Source: Vibrio stylophorae
Lineage (GTDB): Bacteria > Pseudomonadota > Gammaproteobacteria > Enterobacterales > Vibrionaceae
Direction of reading: 5' to 3'
Assembly (NCBI RefSeq): GCF_921293875.1
Contig: NZ_CAKLDI010000001.1
Location: 1,985,915 to 2,049,914 of the forward strand
DNA: 64,000 bases
Below are positions 8,787 through 17,217 of the stretch, piece after piece. How positions within the stretch are numbered: the stretch's first letter is position 1; each line of letters starts with the position of its first letter. The notes below the pieces were generated by a model. The model was not told the DNA's origin. It did not search any database and saw only the letters and a program-made list of their open reading frames with translations. Made by a program: the position numbers and the translations under genes.

Positions 8787-9511
8787 TGACCCGTTCAGTG
8801 CTCGTCACAGGTGCCAGCAAAGGGATTGGCCAAGCCATTGCCAAACAACTCGCGCAAGATGGTTTTACCATCTTGGTTCATTATATGAGCGATCGCGCAG
8901 GCGCAGAGACTACCCTTGCCGATATCGAAACGCAGGGCGGTCAAGGCCGCTTGATTCAATTTGATATCAGCGATCGCGCGCAATGTCGTGAGCGCATTGA
9001 AGCCGATATCGCTGAGCATGGCGCTTATTATGGCGCGGTCAATAATGCAGGCATTACCCGTGATACCGCATTTCCAGCGATGACCGAAGAGGAGTGGGAT
9101 GGCGTCGTCCATACCAACCTCGATAGCTTCTATAACGTGCTTCATCCTTTGATCATGCCCATGGTTCAAAAACGTAAGGGCGGGCGCATCGTGACCATCG
9201 CCTCAGTATCCGGTATGATGGGCAACCGCGGTCAAACCAACTACAGTGCAGCAAAAGCTGGCGTGATTGGGGCGACCAAGGCTTTAGCTTTGGAACTTGG
9301 AAAACGCAAAATAACCGTCAATTGCGTAGCGCCTGGGCTGATCGACACGGGGATGGTGGACGACCACGTAAAAGATCATGCGCTACCACAAATTCCACTC
9401 AAACGCATGGGGCAACCTGAAGAGGTGGCCGGTGCTGTGAGTTACCTATTTTCAGATATTGCCGGTTATGTGACGCGCCAAGTGATTTCGGTCAATGGTG
9501 GATTAATATAA
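8786..9511 (+). CDS. apeQ: 3-oxoacyl-ACP reductase (FabG-like) of APE locus
   Basis: A 241-residue short-chain dehydrogenase. It shows the NADPH-binding Gly motif GASKGIG at residues 9-15, NNAG at 86-89, and the catalytic Ser140, Tyr153 and Lys157 (YSAAK). It would reduce the 3-keto group after each condensation. Start ATG at 8786 forms TGATG with the previous stop and has a GGAGA ribosome site 8 bases upstream; the TTG one codon earlier is less likely. Two bases separate it from the final ketosynthase gene. It is not the housekeeping fabG, which sits with fabD and acpP. Confidence 0.88.
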   Translation: MTRSVLVTGASKGIGQAIAKQLAQDGFTILVHYMSDRAGAETTLADIETQGGQGRLIQFDISDRAQCRERIEADIAEHGAYYGAVNNAGITRDTAFPAMTEEEWDGVVHTNLDSFYNVLHPLIMPMVQKRKGGRIVTIASVSGMMGNRGQTNYSAAKAGVIGATKALALELGKRKITVNCVAPGLIDTGMVDDHVKDHALPQIPLKRMGQPEEVAGAVSYLFSDIAGYVTRQVISVNGGLI

Positions 9512-9513
9512 GT

Positions 9514-10749
9514 ATGAAAAAACGCGTAGTCGTTACCGGCATGGCCGGTATTACGTCACTAGGCAACACTTGGGCCGAGGTACAACCTCGGCTCGCTGCT
9601 TTGCAAAGCGGTGTTCGTTATATGCCTGAGTGGGAACAGTATGAAGGACTCAACACCAAACTCGCTGCGCCCATTGATAATTTTACCCCCCCTAAGCACT
9701 ACACCCGTAAGCAAATGCGTGCTATGGGCCGGGTGTCTTTATTGGCCACTGTGGCCAGTGAGCTTGCCCTAGAGCAATCAGGCTTGCTTGGGATGGATGT
9801 GCTTACCAATGGTCAAACTGGGGTGGCTTATGGCTCATCCATTGGCAGTACAGGACCGATTGGTGCCTTTGGTACCATGCTCAATGAAAAGAGCACACGC
9901 AGCATTACCGCAACCACCTATGTGCAAATGATGCCGCACACCGCGGCAGTGAATGTGGGTTTGTTCTTTGGCCTTCGTGGTCGAGTGATCCCGACATCAA
10001 GTGCTTGCACCTCCGGCAGCCAAGGCATCGGTTATGCCTTTGAAGCGATTCAACATGGCTATCAAACCGTGATGTTGGCTGGCGGCGCTGAAGAGCTTTG
10101 TCCGACAGAAGCGGCGGTCTTTGATACCCTCTTTGCCACCAGCTTGAAAAATGACACACCAAATTTAAGCCCGCGTCCCTATGATGCCAAACGCGATGGT
10201 TTGGTCATTGGTGAAGGCGCTGGCACCTTAGTGTTGGAAGAGTATGAACACGCCAAGGCGCGCGGGGCGACGATTTATGCTGAGATTGTTGGCTTTGCCA
10301 GCAACTGTGATGCCACCCATGTGACCCAGCCTAATCAAGAAACCATGCAAATCTGCATGGAGATGGCGCTACAAAACGCTGGGCTAGAAACTAAGGATAT
10401 CGGTTATATCAATGGCCATGGCACCGCCACTGAAAAAGGCGATATTGCAGAAAGCCAAGCCAGTGCCAACCTTTTTGGCAACACCGCCCCTATCAGCTCT
10501 TTGAAAAGCTATTTTGGCCACACCCTTGGCGCTTGCGGCGCTGTGGAAGCTTGGCTCTCCATCGAGATGATGAATTCAGGCTGGTTTGCGCCAACCATTA
10601 ATCTTGATGAGATTGACCCCCGCTGCGGCGAGATGGATTATATTCAAGGCAATGGCCGTCATATCGACTGTGATTACGTCATGAGTAATAACTTCGCCTT
10701 TGGCGGCATTAATACCTCACTCATCTTTAAGCGCTACTCAGGTGAATAA
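9514..10749 (+). CDS. apeR: beta-ketoacyl-ACP synthase, last gene of APE operon
   Basis: A 411-residue ketosynthase with a full catalytic set: Cys165 in TSSACTSGS, His302 in INGHGTATEKGD and His336 in KSYFGHTLGACG. It is clearly diverged from the other ketosynthase of this operon (residues 7102-8328 gene) and resembles FabB/FabF-like ApeR, proposed to act in starter condensation or chain initiation. It is the last gene before a strong hairpin terminator at 10804-10827, so the operon ends here. Confidence 0.85.
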   Translation: MKKRVVVTGMAGITSLGNTWAEVQPRLAALQSGVRYMPEWEQYEGLNTKLAAPIDNFTPPKHYTRKQMRAMGRVSLLATVASELALEQSGLLGMDVLTNGQTGVAYGSSIGSTGPIGAFGTMLNEKSTRSITATTYVQMMPHTAAVNVGLFFGLRGRVIPTSSACTSGSQGIGYAFEAIQHGYQTVMLAGGAEELCPTEAAVFDTLFATSLKNDTPNLSPRPYDAKRDGLVIGEGAGTLVLEEYEHAKARGATIYAEIVGFASNCDATHVTQPNQETMQICMEMALQNAGLETKDIGYINGHGTATEKGDIAESQASANLFGNTAPISSLKSYFGHTLGACGAVEAWLSIEMMNSGWFAPTINLDEIDPRCGEMDYIQGNGRHIDCDYVMSNNFAFGGINTSLIFKRYSGE

Positions 10750-10803
10750 CCTATTTTCTCGCTCACTAATTTGGTGATTTGAGTGAAGGTTATACGCGCT
10801 AAT

Positions 10804-10827
10804 AAAAGCCCCAATTGGGGCTTTTTT
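10804..10827. terminator. terminator after APE operon
   Basis: A perfect inverted repeat AAAAGCCCC-AATT-GGGGCTTTT followed by a T run on the plus strand and preceded by an A run, so it can end transcription in both directions: the APE operon from the left and the secreted-protein gene from the right. Confidence 0.9.
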
Positions 10828-10843
10828 ATTTGCTGCGACAATC

Positions 10844-11785
10844 TCACCGATAAAGGTTACGGATCGATAAAACAGGCACCGGAAAATCAGGCGTCGATAG
10901 TCGCCAAATCGGCGCATTGGCATCGCGCGTCAAGCCGCCCATATTGGTACTCATCCGAGCCGGTAGCTCACTGTTCCATAACCAGCCGACATCAATAAGC
11001 GGCGGTGAGATGATCTCCAAATCAAAGACAAACTGTTCACTGCGGTGCCAAGACTCGGCTGGATACAGGAGATAATCAAACCCCATTTGCGCGCCATCGA
11101 GACCCAAATCCGTGAAGTAGTCATGATAGCCTTCATGAAAGGAGAGCTGCTGGCGATAGTTCACCTCAAGGATATTGTCTCCGGGTACAAGCGCAATATG
11201 AAAGGCGTAAATTTGAAAAGCCAAAGCATTTTGCTGCAATGTCGCGGTATCCATTTGCGCAATCAATTGTCGCCATGCTTCCAACGTCTGCGGACATGTG
11301 GACTCATCACGCTCACTACACAACTGATAGAGCACCGGATAGTGCGGCATCGGCCAATCTTGCTTGCTCTCCCAAACGTAGTGCTCAATCACTTGAAGCA
11401 AGAGCTCACGATAATAATTGGCATCTGTCACCGCTTGCGGCGCTAAATCAGCGGCAATCACTTGGCCATTGAGACGGATCTCAGCTGCGCCCAAATCTAA
11501 GCCAAGAAATTCAATGGGAAGCTCGCGCTGCGCACCATCATTATGCAAATAATAATGCACAGCGACATGAGCTCTGGCATCGTCCCGATGAAGATATTGA
11601 TCACTGCGTAATGTCGGGAACCTGACCTGCATTTTTTCAGCCGTCAAGGTAATCCCATTTGGCACTTGCGACTGGATCATGGTGGATAGCCCCCCTTCAA
11701 TCTGAGAGGGAGCGCGTAAATTGGCGCTAGCTGGCAAACTTAAGAGTAGCCAGCACAGGCATAACATTGCGTGCAGTACTTTCAT
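10844..11785 (-). CDS. secreted protein of unknown function
   Basis: A 313-residue protein with a clear Sec signal peptide (MKVLHAMLCLCWLLLSLPASAN, cleavage after about residue 21). I do not recognise the family. The mature chain is rich in aromatic and acidic residues with alternating hydrophobic patterns suggesting beta sandwiches, and has a Cys pair nine residues apart (CSERDESTC) that could form a disulfide in the periplasm. There are no membrane segments beyond the signal, no lipobox and no recognisable catalytic motif. It points toward the APE operon and shares its terminator; a functional link to APE is possible but not shown. Confidence 0.75.
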   Translation of the reverse strand: MKVLHAMLCLCWLLLSLPASANLRAPSQIEGGLSTMIQSQVPNGITLTAEKMQVRFPTLRSDQYLHRDDARAHVAVHYYLHNDGAQRELPIEFLGLDLGAAEIRLNGQVIAADLAPQAVTDANYYRELLLQVIEHYVWESKQDWPMPHYPVLYQLCSERDESTCPQTLEAWRQLIAQMDTATLQQNALAFQIYAFHIALVPGDNILEVNYRQQLSFHEGYHDYFTDLGLDGAQMGFDYLLYPAESWHRSEQFVFDLEIISPPLIDVGWLWNSELPARMSTNMGGLTRDANAPIWRLSTPDFPVPVLSIRNLYR

Positions 11786-11960
11786 CGCGATTATCTCTTC
11801 AAGCTAATTTCCAGCAGCGTACGAAAACAAGACAAACAAATCCAATTTATTCATAAGGTTACGCATGTTTCATTTAAATTATGGCACTTAATCACAGCCT
11901 TCCCTTCACCACGCCCGATAATCTTCCCTTTTTCTACCGCTGTTGGCCTCGTGCAAGCTT

Positions 11961-11969
11961 TGCTAGAAT
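11961..11969 (+). promoter_or_regulatory. candidate extended -10 promoter for the RNA methyltransferase gene
   Basis: TGCTAGAAT is an extended -10 element (TGn plus TAGAAT), 36 bases before the chosen ATG. The upstream TTGGCC at 11943-11948 is a poor -35 at 15-base spacing, as is usual with extended -10 promoters. Prediction by eye only. Confidence 0.4.
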
Positions 11970-12004
11970 ATGCGCCCTGCTTTAACCACCGCCTAGAGAT
12001 TCAA

Positions 12005-12535
12005 ATGAGCCAGCATAGGACCCTAATTGGTCTAATTAACCCTAAAAGCCCAACCAATGTTGGTGGCGTGATGCGCGCGGCGGGCTGTTATCAAGCAGAT
12101 GAAGTGCGCTATACCGGCCATCGCTACGATCGCGCGGCAAAATTTTGCACCGATACGCAAGATGTCAGTGAGCACATAGCACTGACCAAAGTCGAATCCC
12201 TGCTTGATGATTTACCAGAGGATGTGAAGATTGTCTGCGTTGAACTCGCGCTCGGCGCAACGCCCCTGCCTCACTTTGTGCATCCAGAAAAGGCGATCTA
12301 TATCTTTGGCCCGGAAGATAACTCCATTCCACAGGCCATTGCCGACCAAGCCGATCATGTGGTCTATGTGCCGACTGTGGGCTGTATGAATTTAGCCGCT
12401 TCGGTTAATGTGCTGCTCTATGATCGCTTGGCCAAATCCACAACAATGGATTTAAGCGAGCAACGCATTAAACAAAGCCGTGATAACCGCAATCGGCTCA
12501 AAATCAAAGACGCAAAAACAGGCGCATCGGCTTAA
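12005..12535 (+). CDS. SpoU/TrmH-family RNA 2'-O-methyltransferase
   Basis: A 176-residue SPOUT-fold methyltransferase. The N-terminal IGLINPKSPTNVGGVMRAA is the family motif with the Asn/Gly/Arg of the first conserved block. The C-terminal blocks IYIFGPEDNSIPQ and VVYVPTVGCMNLAASVNVLLYD form the knot that binds S-adenosylmethionine. The target RNA cannot be told from sequence; it is close in size to small TrmL-like enzymes but the motif context differs. The frame stays open 78 codons upstream, but the homologous part starts at the ATG at 12005. It stands alone, followed by a terminator. Confidence 0.82.
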   Translation: MSQHRTLIGLINPKSPTNVGGVMRAAGCYQADEVRYTGHRYDRAAKFCTDTQDVSEHIALTKVESLLDDLPEDVKIVCVELALGATPLPHFVHPEKAIYIFGPEDNSIPQAIADQADHVVYVPTVGCMNLAASVNVLLYDRLAKSTTMDLSEQRIKQSRDNRNRLKIKDAKTGASA

Positions 12536-12565
12536 GTCCGCATCAAAAATGCATACCAATCACAT

Positions 12566-12594
12566 AAAAAAACCGGTCAAAGGACCGGTTTTTC
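12566..12594. terminator. bidirectional terminator, overlapping the 3' end of the minus-strand gene
   Basis: Inverted repeat AAAACCGGTC-AAAG-GACCGGTTTT with A and T runs on both sides. It lies between convergent genes. The stop codon of the minus-strand methyltransferase (12577-12579) lies inside the stem, so the last residues of that protein are encoded by the terminator. Confidence 0.85.
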
Positions 12595-13281
12595 GCAGCG
12601 TACAAACAAAAAATTGGGATTGTGCTTCAAACGCCAATAGGTTTCTTCACACATACTTTTAACGACCTCGTCCACCTCACCTTCTGAAAGTTTGGTGATT
12701 ACCAAGCCAGCGGCGCTAATCGCTTCGGTAATTACGGTCAATGGCCGGCGATAAAAACGCACTGCCACTGGCGTTCCCACGGTATCCCACATCTCTTCCA
12801 CGGGCTCTTGGCTAAAGTAATTGCCACTGCTTGAACATTCAAAATCAGCAAAGGGATGATGGGTCGAAAACACCAAATAGCCGCCTGGTTTCAGCACCCG
12901 TGCGACCTCGGCAAATAGCGGTTTGAGATCCGCAATGTAGTGCAGCACCAAGGGGCAAATCAGCACATCTTTTGAGTCATTTTGTTCCTGCGGTAAACCC
13001 AAAGATAAATCCTGAACGTAAGCGGTCACTTGCTCACCAAAGCTTTGCTTGACCAACTCAATCATCTGCGTGGATGCATCAATGCAAGTGATGCTGCGTG
13101 CGCCCTTGGCCAGAAAAGTTTGCGCATAAATCCCTGAACCACAGCCCATATCGAGCACATCGCATTGGTGAACATCATCCATCAATGCAAGCGTTGAGGG
13201 GCGCTCTAAGTGCGCGTTATAAATATTATCCTGCACCGCCTTGGCATAGGCTTTAGCATGGGTTTGATACATCTCTGACAT
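12577..13281 (-). CDS. class I SAM-dependent methyltransferase
   Basis: A 234-residue UbiE/BioC-like methyltransferase. Motif I is VLDMGCGSGIYA (about residues 38-49), motif II region ITCIDASTQMIE binds the ribose, and a post-motif VLKPGGYLVFSTHHPF is typical of small-molecule methyltransferases. The substrate is unknown. It is transcribed alone toward the RNA methyltransferase gene. A weak hydrophobic C-terminal end (FLFVRCEKPVL) runs into the terminator hairpin. Confidence 0.8.
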   Translation of the reverse strand: MSEMYQTHAKAYAKAVQDNIYNAHLERPSTLALMDDVHQCDVLDMGCGSGIYAQTFLAKGARSITCIDASTQMIELVKQSFGEQVTAYVQDLSLGLPQEQNDSKDVLICPLVLHYIADLKPLFAEVARVLKPGGYLVFSTHHPFADFECSSSGNYFSQEPVEEMWDTVGTPVAVRFYRRPLTVITEAISAAGLVITKLSEGEVDEVVKSMCEETYWRLKHNPNFLFVRCEKPVL

Positions 13282-13314
13282 GGTCTTCCCTGAATGAATC
13301 GACTGAAGGGAGGG

Positions 13315-13497
13315 CTATGCTAAATGCAGGTGGCGTGCTTTGCTACAAAAATCAGCAACATCTAACAATGAAGTCATGCGAATCCACACTACACAGCCAT
13401 CACCATAGACATCGAAAAGCGACAAAGAATAAATGGGGAAAGAAAGCTGGTACCGCGAATCCATAAGCGCGATGGATTCACCAGCGAGGAGAGTCAT
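13315..13497 (-). CDS. small doubtful ORF
   Basis: A 60-codon frame between the methyltransferase and the TraF-like gene. It has no clear ribosome site before its ATG and no motif I recognise. It is listed because it is the only frame filling the 257-base gap; it is probably not a gene. Confidence 0.15.
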   Translation of the reverse strand: MTLLAGESIALMDSRYQLSFPIYSLSLFDVYGDGCVVWIRMTSLLDVADFCSKARHLHLA

Positions 13498-13538
13498 GGT
13501 CGTTCAGATTCAAATCATCAATGTGCGTAAAAGGTGCG

Positions 13539-14669
13539 TTAAAAAGTAAAGAGCAACTGCGCCGATGCTGCGTATTGGTTGTCCTCACCATATTGCGCCG
13601 CAATATCAAGGCCAAAGGCACCAAATGGTGTCAGGCCAATCCCCGCAGTAATCATGTCATCTGCCGTATCGGTTTGGCTGGCAGCATAACCTGCGCGAAT
13701 TTGCGCCCAATCCCAAGCATTGAGCTCAAGGCCAATACGCGCAAACTGGGTGCTGTAATCCACCTCCTTAAAGTAGCGCTGCTCGGTCAAATCCCAATCA
13801 AAGCTGAGTAAAAACCAATCATTATCAAAGCTAGCGCCCACGCTATAGCTTGGCTCAACCAGATAGGTTGCAGATTTAACCTCCCCTTCATTATGAATGG
13901 ACTGCTCAATCAGATTTCGCGCAGCAAAAGCAAGGGTAAACTGTGGTACTGGCTGATAACTAATCCCGGCATCAAGGTTAAAGTGAGTTTGGTGCTCACC
14001 ATGATCGTCGATATCAAAATCATCAATATCATAATCATCTGGCGTCGCTAGATAGTTCAGCAGATAGATGGTTTGCAGCTTGGGCGTCACACCAATCGAC
14101 AGCTGGTGCTCCTTCCAGTGAAATGCCTTAGCAAGCGCAATACCAAAATCAAGGGTACCGCCTGCGAGTCCCCACACTTCAGACTCCATATCCATGGGAT
14201 CTGAGGGTGGATTATCGATATCCTCTTGGCTCACCGTCGGCTGAACAAACAGGTGCAACTGGTTTTGTGTATAAAATGCCACACTCACACTGCGCCCTGG
14301 CACCGCTAATACTGTGCCCAATTTACCGCTGCCTTGCAGGGTACTGTTTTCCATGGATTTCAGTGCATTAACCCAAGCATCTGGATCTTGCTCAGGATCG
14401 ATCATTTGGATGGTATCAATCTTATCGACCAAATCATCTTTGTCATGAACGCTAAACGCGATGGTTGGGATCAAAAAGCCAATATCATCTGTTTCATTGT
14501 GATTGGCTAACTGGGCCGGATTATAAAAAGGGGCGGTGAGGTAACTGGCTGATGCGACACCAATGCCGCCCATGGCCATACTACGGCTGTCATGGCCAAC
14601 CGCAGCCTGTACATTTGATGTTGCCAGCGCAACCGCAGCAGTAAGCGAAAGAACTCCTAATTTGTTCAT
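13539..14669 (-). CDS. TraF_2-family outer-membrane beta-barrel protein
   Basis: A 376-residue protein with a signal peptide ending at Ala-Gln-Ala (residues 1-22). The mature start, with DSRSMAMGGIGVASASYLTAPFYNPA, is the pattern of the FadL-like family often annotated in Vibrio as 'conjugal transfer protein TraF' although no conjugation genes are nearby. The chain ends with alternating strands and a terminal Phe (SAQLLFTF), the C-terminal signature for outer-membrane insertion. An Asp-rich stretch (YDIDDFDIDDHGEH, middle of the protein) may bind cations or be a surface loop. Likely an outer-membrane channel or adhesin; cargo unknown. Confidence 0.75.
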   Translation of the reverse strand: MNKLGVLSLTAAVALATSNVQAAVGHDSRSMAMGGIGVASASYLTAPFYNPAQLANHNETDDIGFLIPTIAFSVHDKDDLVDKIDTIQMIDPEQDPDAWVNALKSMENSTLQGSGKLGTVLAVPGRSVSVAFYTQNQLHLFVQPTVSQEDIDNPPSDPMDMESEVWGLAGGTLDFGIALAKAFHWKEHQLSIGVTPKLQTIYLLNYLATPDDYDIDDFDIDDHGEHQTHFNLDAGISYQPVPQFTLAFAARNLIEQSIHNEGEVKSATYLVEPSYSVGASFDNDWFLLSFDWDLTEQRYFKEVDYSTQFARIGLELNAWDWAQIRAGYAASQTDTADDMITAGIGLTPFGAFGLDIAAQYGEDNQYAASAQLLFTF

Positions 14670-14859
14670 CGGTCATTCCTTGTGTGACTTATTGTACACA
14701 CCGATGTTAGGACGATTTTCCCTGCGCTATGTGAGGGCTAAGTGCCGCCAATGTTACATTTTTGTGAAAATAACATCGTGTTTTTTATCAGTAATCTCGT
14801 CGACATCACTGACATCATTTCTAAATAATCACCCCACAGGCAGTGGTTTAGGCATAAGC

Positions 14860-14887
14860 ATAAAAAAAGCGCAGAGAACTGCGCTTC
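14860..14887 (-). terminator. terminator of the 5'-nucleotidase gene
   Basis: Perfect 8-bp stem AAGCGCAG-AGAA-CTGCGCTT. Read on the minus strand it is followed by a run of seven T, about 50 bases past the stop codon of the nucleotidase gene. Confidence 0.85.
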
Positions 14888-14938
14888 AATGAAAAGAGAT
14901 TTGAATTCGGATGAATTACGTATGGTTATGGCGTGAGG

Positions 14939-16918
14939 TTATTTCGCACGATTGAGCGTCACCACTTCATAGTTCAGCGGTTGCAGGACTGGCTGCTCAG
15001 CCGCGATGTAATCAATCACCGCCTGCGCATCAGTATTGCAACGCACATTATCCGCTTTACAGTCCGGTACTTGATCAAGGTAATTCACAACAAACTTACC
15101 CTCTTTTTCTTGCACGTTTTTCACTGCAAAGGCCGCTAATTTGCCATCGACATAAGCGATATCCACACGCTTGGTACCATCTTTTTGTGCATCAAAAAGT
15201 GCGCGCCAACCATCATTACCGGTCGCATTGTAGTTATTGATCGCCACCACATAGGTTTGATCGTCTTTAATCGGCGTCCATGTTGGATTGCTCGCATCCC
15301 CCGTCATCACTTCAACGAAATCCAATTTACCTGCTTTACCAGGTTCAGTTTCGGTGAATTGATAACGCAAATGACCACCATAAGGGAATTTACCCGCATG
15401 GGCTCCCGGTGCGAGCGTCGCGCTAATAGTATCTTGCAGAAGCTGCTTGATCACCGCGCCTTTGACAGGCATCACCGACATGAAGTTAGAAAATGGCAAC
15501 ATCTCCAAAGCCATATCGCCTTCTCGGTATTCACCCGGCTCAAAGTTAGTTCGCACGCCACCTGCCCCAATCAACGCAAAGTCAACCTTCATTCCAGTCA
15601 ATGCCTGCACCTCAGGCGTATTGGCCCAAAAGTATTGGCCCTCAGCAATAATGGGCGCTACATCAGAGCCATGCTTATCACTGCCAGCATCACCAGGACG
15701 GCGCGCATGGTGAATGGTTTCAGGAACACGCGCAATCACATCGCCATAGGCTTTCACCACCGCAGGCTTGTATGTGCTATCAATATGCGCGCGCATGGTC
15801 TTGTCTTCATCAACAATTTTGATGTTGTTTTGCTGATCAATAAACTGTTCAACCTGCTTGGTTTGCTCTGTTTTCAGCGCTGAAGATGGCTCGCGCATGG
15901 GTGAGGAGAAAAATTCATCATTGGAGAGCAGAATATTGGTACCCGCACATTGAATCACCTCGCCTTTGGCATCAAAGCTCACACTCATCTCGCCGATGGC
16001 TTGCGCGTATTGCCCTGCCTGCACCACACAGGTTTCACCTTGGCCATTAGGATTTTGTACCATCTCAGCGTAGGTGCCAGCGTTCTCCATGCCTAAATTG
16101 GCAAAATCACCCAGCAATGTGTGTGAGTGACCACCAACAATCACATCGATCCCATTTACTTTTGAGGCAACATCCAAATCCACCGCATTACCGATATGGG
16201 TTAAAGCAATGATTTGATCAATCCCTTTGGACTCAAGAAAATCCACAGTTTCTTGTGCTGATTTCACCAAATTGTGAAATTGCACTTTACCCGTATTGGG
16301 CGAAAGATTAGGCATATCTTCAAGTGCGAGACCAAAGACCGCGACAATCTCTTTGCCTTTTGGCAAATGGTCTAAATCAGTCACTGGTGTTTTTTCATTA
16401 CCATCAAAGGCAAACACCACATAAGGTTTGAGGTTATGCTGATTTTTTAGGTCAGGATCTTGGCTAGCATCAACGTTTGCGGCAACCACAGGAAAGTTAA
16501 TGCTGGCAAGGAAGGTATTGAGCTTAGCATTGTTCAAATCAAACTCATGGTTACCCAGCGCCATGGCATCAAGTCCCATATCGCTAAGCAGATCAGCGTT
16601 CATCACCCCTTCATTTAACTTAAAGTAAGCACTGCCCTGCCATGCATCACCGCCATGCAAAAAGAGAAAGCTCAGATTGTCACGACGCGCCGCTTGCGCA
16701 AGCTGCTGTGCCATGGCTTGCAAACGAGGATAACCGCCAAACTCGTTATAAACACGCTGACCTTTGGCATCAAAACTGGATTTCACTGGGTCGAAATTGG
16801 AGTGGGTATCGTTAATGTGTGCAATGGTCAGTGTAAATGGTTGCTCTTGTGGTGCTGGGCCACAACCGGCCAACAGCAGAGCCAAAGCAAGCGCGCTCAA
16901 AGGCTTTGAAAAGGTCAT
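14939..16918 (-). CDS. 5'-nucleotidase / UDP-sugar hydrolase-family lipoprotein
   Basis: A 659-residue metallophosphoesterase lipoprotein. The lipobox is Leu-Ala-Gly-Cys19. The N-terminal calcineurin-like domain shows the metal ligands in order: Asp37 and His39 (INDTHSNF), Asp91 (GGDAWQGS), Asn123-His124 (GNHEFD) and GGHSHT (about 262-267). The C-terminal 5'-nucleotidase substrate domain follows, with GAGGVRTNFEPGEYREGD and NYNATGNDGW. It would hydrolyse external nucleotides at the cell surface or periplasm to salvage nucleosides, like Vibrio NutA. It is about 100 residues longer than E. coli UshA. Transcribed alone, with a terminator about 50 bases downstream. Confidence 0.85.
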   Translation of the reverse strand: MTFSKPLSALALALLLAGCGPAPQEQPFTLTIAHINDTHSNFDPVKSSFDAKGQRVYNEFGGYPRLQAMAQQLAQAARRDNLSFLFLHGGDAWQGSAYFKLNEGVMNADLLSDMGLDAMALGNHEFDLNNAKLNTFLASINFPVVAANVDASQDPDLKNQHNLKPYVVFAFDGNEKTPVTDLDHLPKGKEIVAVFGLALEDMPNLSPNTGKVQFHNLVKSAQETVDFLESKGIDQIIALTHIGNAVDLDVASKVNGIDVIVGGHSHTLLGDFANLGMENAGTYAEMVQNPNGQGETCVVQAGQYAQAIGEMSVSFDAKGEVIQCAGTNILLSNDEFFSSPMREPSSALKTEQTKQVEQFIDQQNNIKIVDEDKTMRAHIDSTYKPAVVKAYGDVIARVPETIHHARRPGDAGSDKHGSDVAPIIAEGQYFWANTPEVQALTGMKVDFALIGAGGVRTNFEPGEYREGDMALEMLPFSNFMSVMPVKGAVIKQLLQDTISATLAPGAHAGKFPYGGHLRYQFTETEPGKAGKLDFVEVMTGDASNPTWTPIKDDQTYVVAINNYNATGNDGWRALFDAQKDGTKRVDIAYVDGKLAAFAVKNVQEKEGKFVVNYLDQVPDCKADNVRCNTDAQAVIDYIAAEQPVLQPLNYEVVTLNRAK

Positions 16919-17086
16919 GATTTATCCTTCTTTATTTTGGTCGCTGCCCAGTCTTGACCACTTGAGTCAATGCCTGCGAACACGCAAGCGGCAGGACGCA
17001 TCTTGATCGCGCTGACTATAACCAATGGTCGGCCATAAAAATGAGAGCAAGTGCACATGAGAATGTATCCCAAGGCAAAGATATCT

Positions 17087-17115
17087 GAATGATGTGGGCA
17101 TTTCGCACATCATTC
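17087..17115. repeat. perfect 10-bp inverted repeat
   Basis: GAATGATGTG and CACATCATTC are exact reverse complements separated by nine bases (GGCATTTCG). No T run follows on either strand, so it is not a standard terminator. It lies 169 bases upstream of the nucleotidase start and could be an operator for a dimeric regulator or an RNA hairpin. Confidence 0.6.
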
Positions 17116-17164
17116 CATCAGCACATCTCGCTGTTCGCTAAGGATGAACTCATTATCATAATAA

Positions 17165-17197
17165 ATAAGCGCCCATTGTTCGTGAGCGCTTTTTTCT
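17165..17197. terminator. hairpin terminator beside the degraded gene
   Basis: Arms AAGCGC and GCGCTT with a 13-base loop; T run on the plus strand and a T-rich stretch on the minus strand. It begins about 20 bases past the minus-strand stop of the degraded frame at 17218, as expected for a terminator left from a once-intact gene. Confidence 0.55.
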
Positions 17198-17217
17198 CGA
17201 GGTATTAACGACTATCA

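Noticed and set aside
13539-14669. Conjugation gene (TraF name)
   Set aside because: The name is a family label only; no other transfer genes are near and the protein looks like an outer-membrane barrel.
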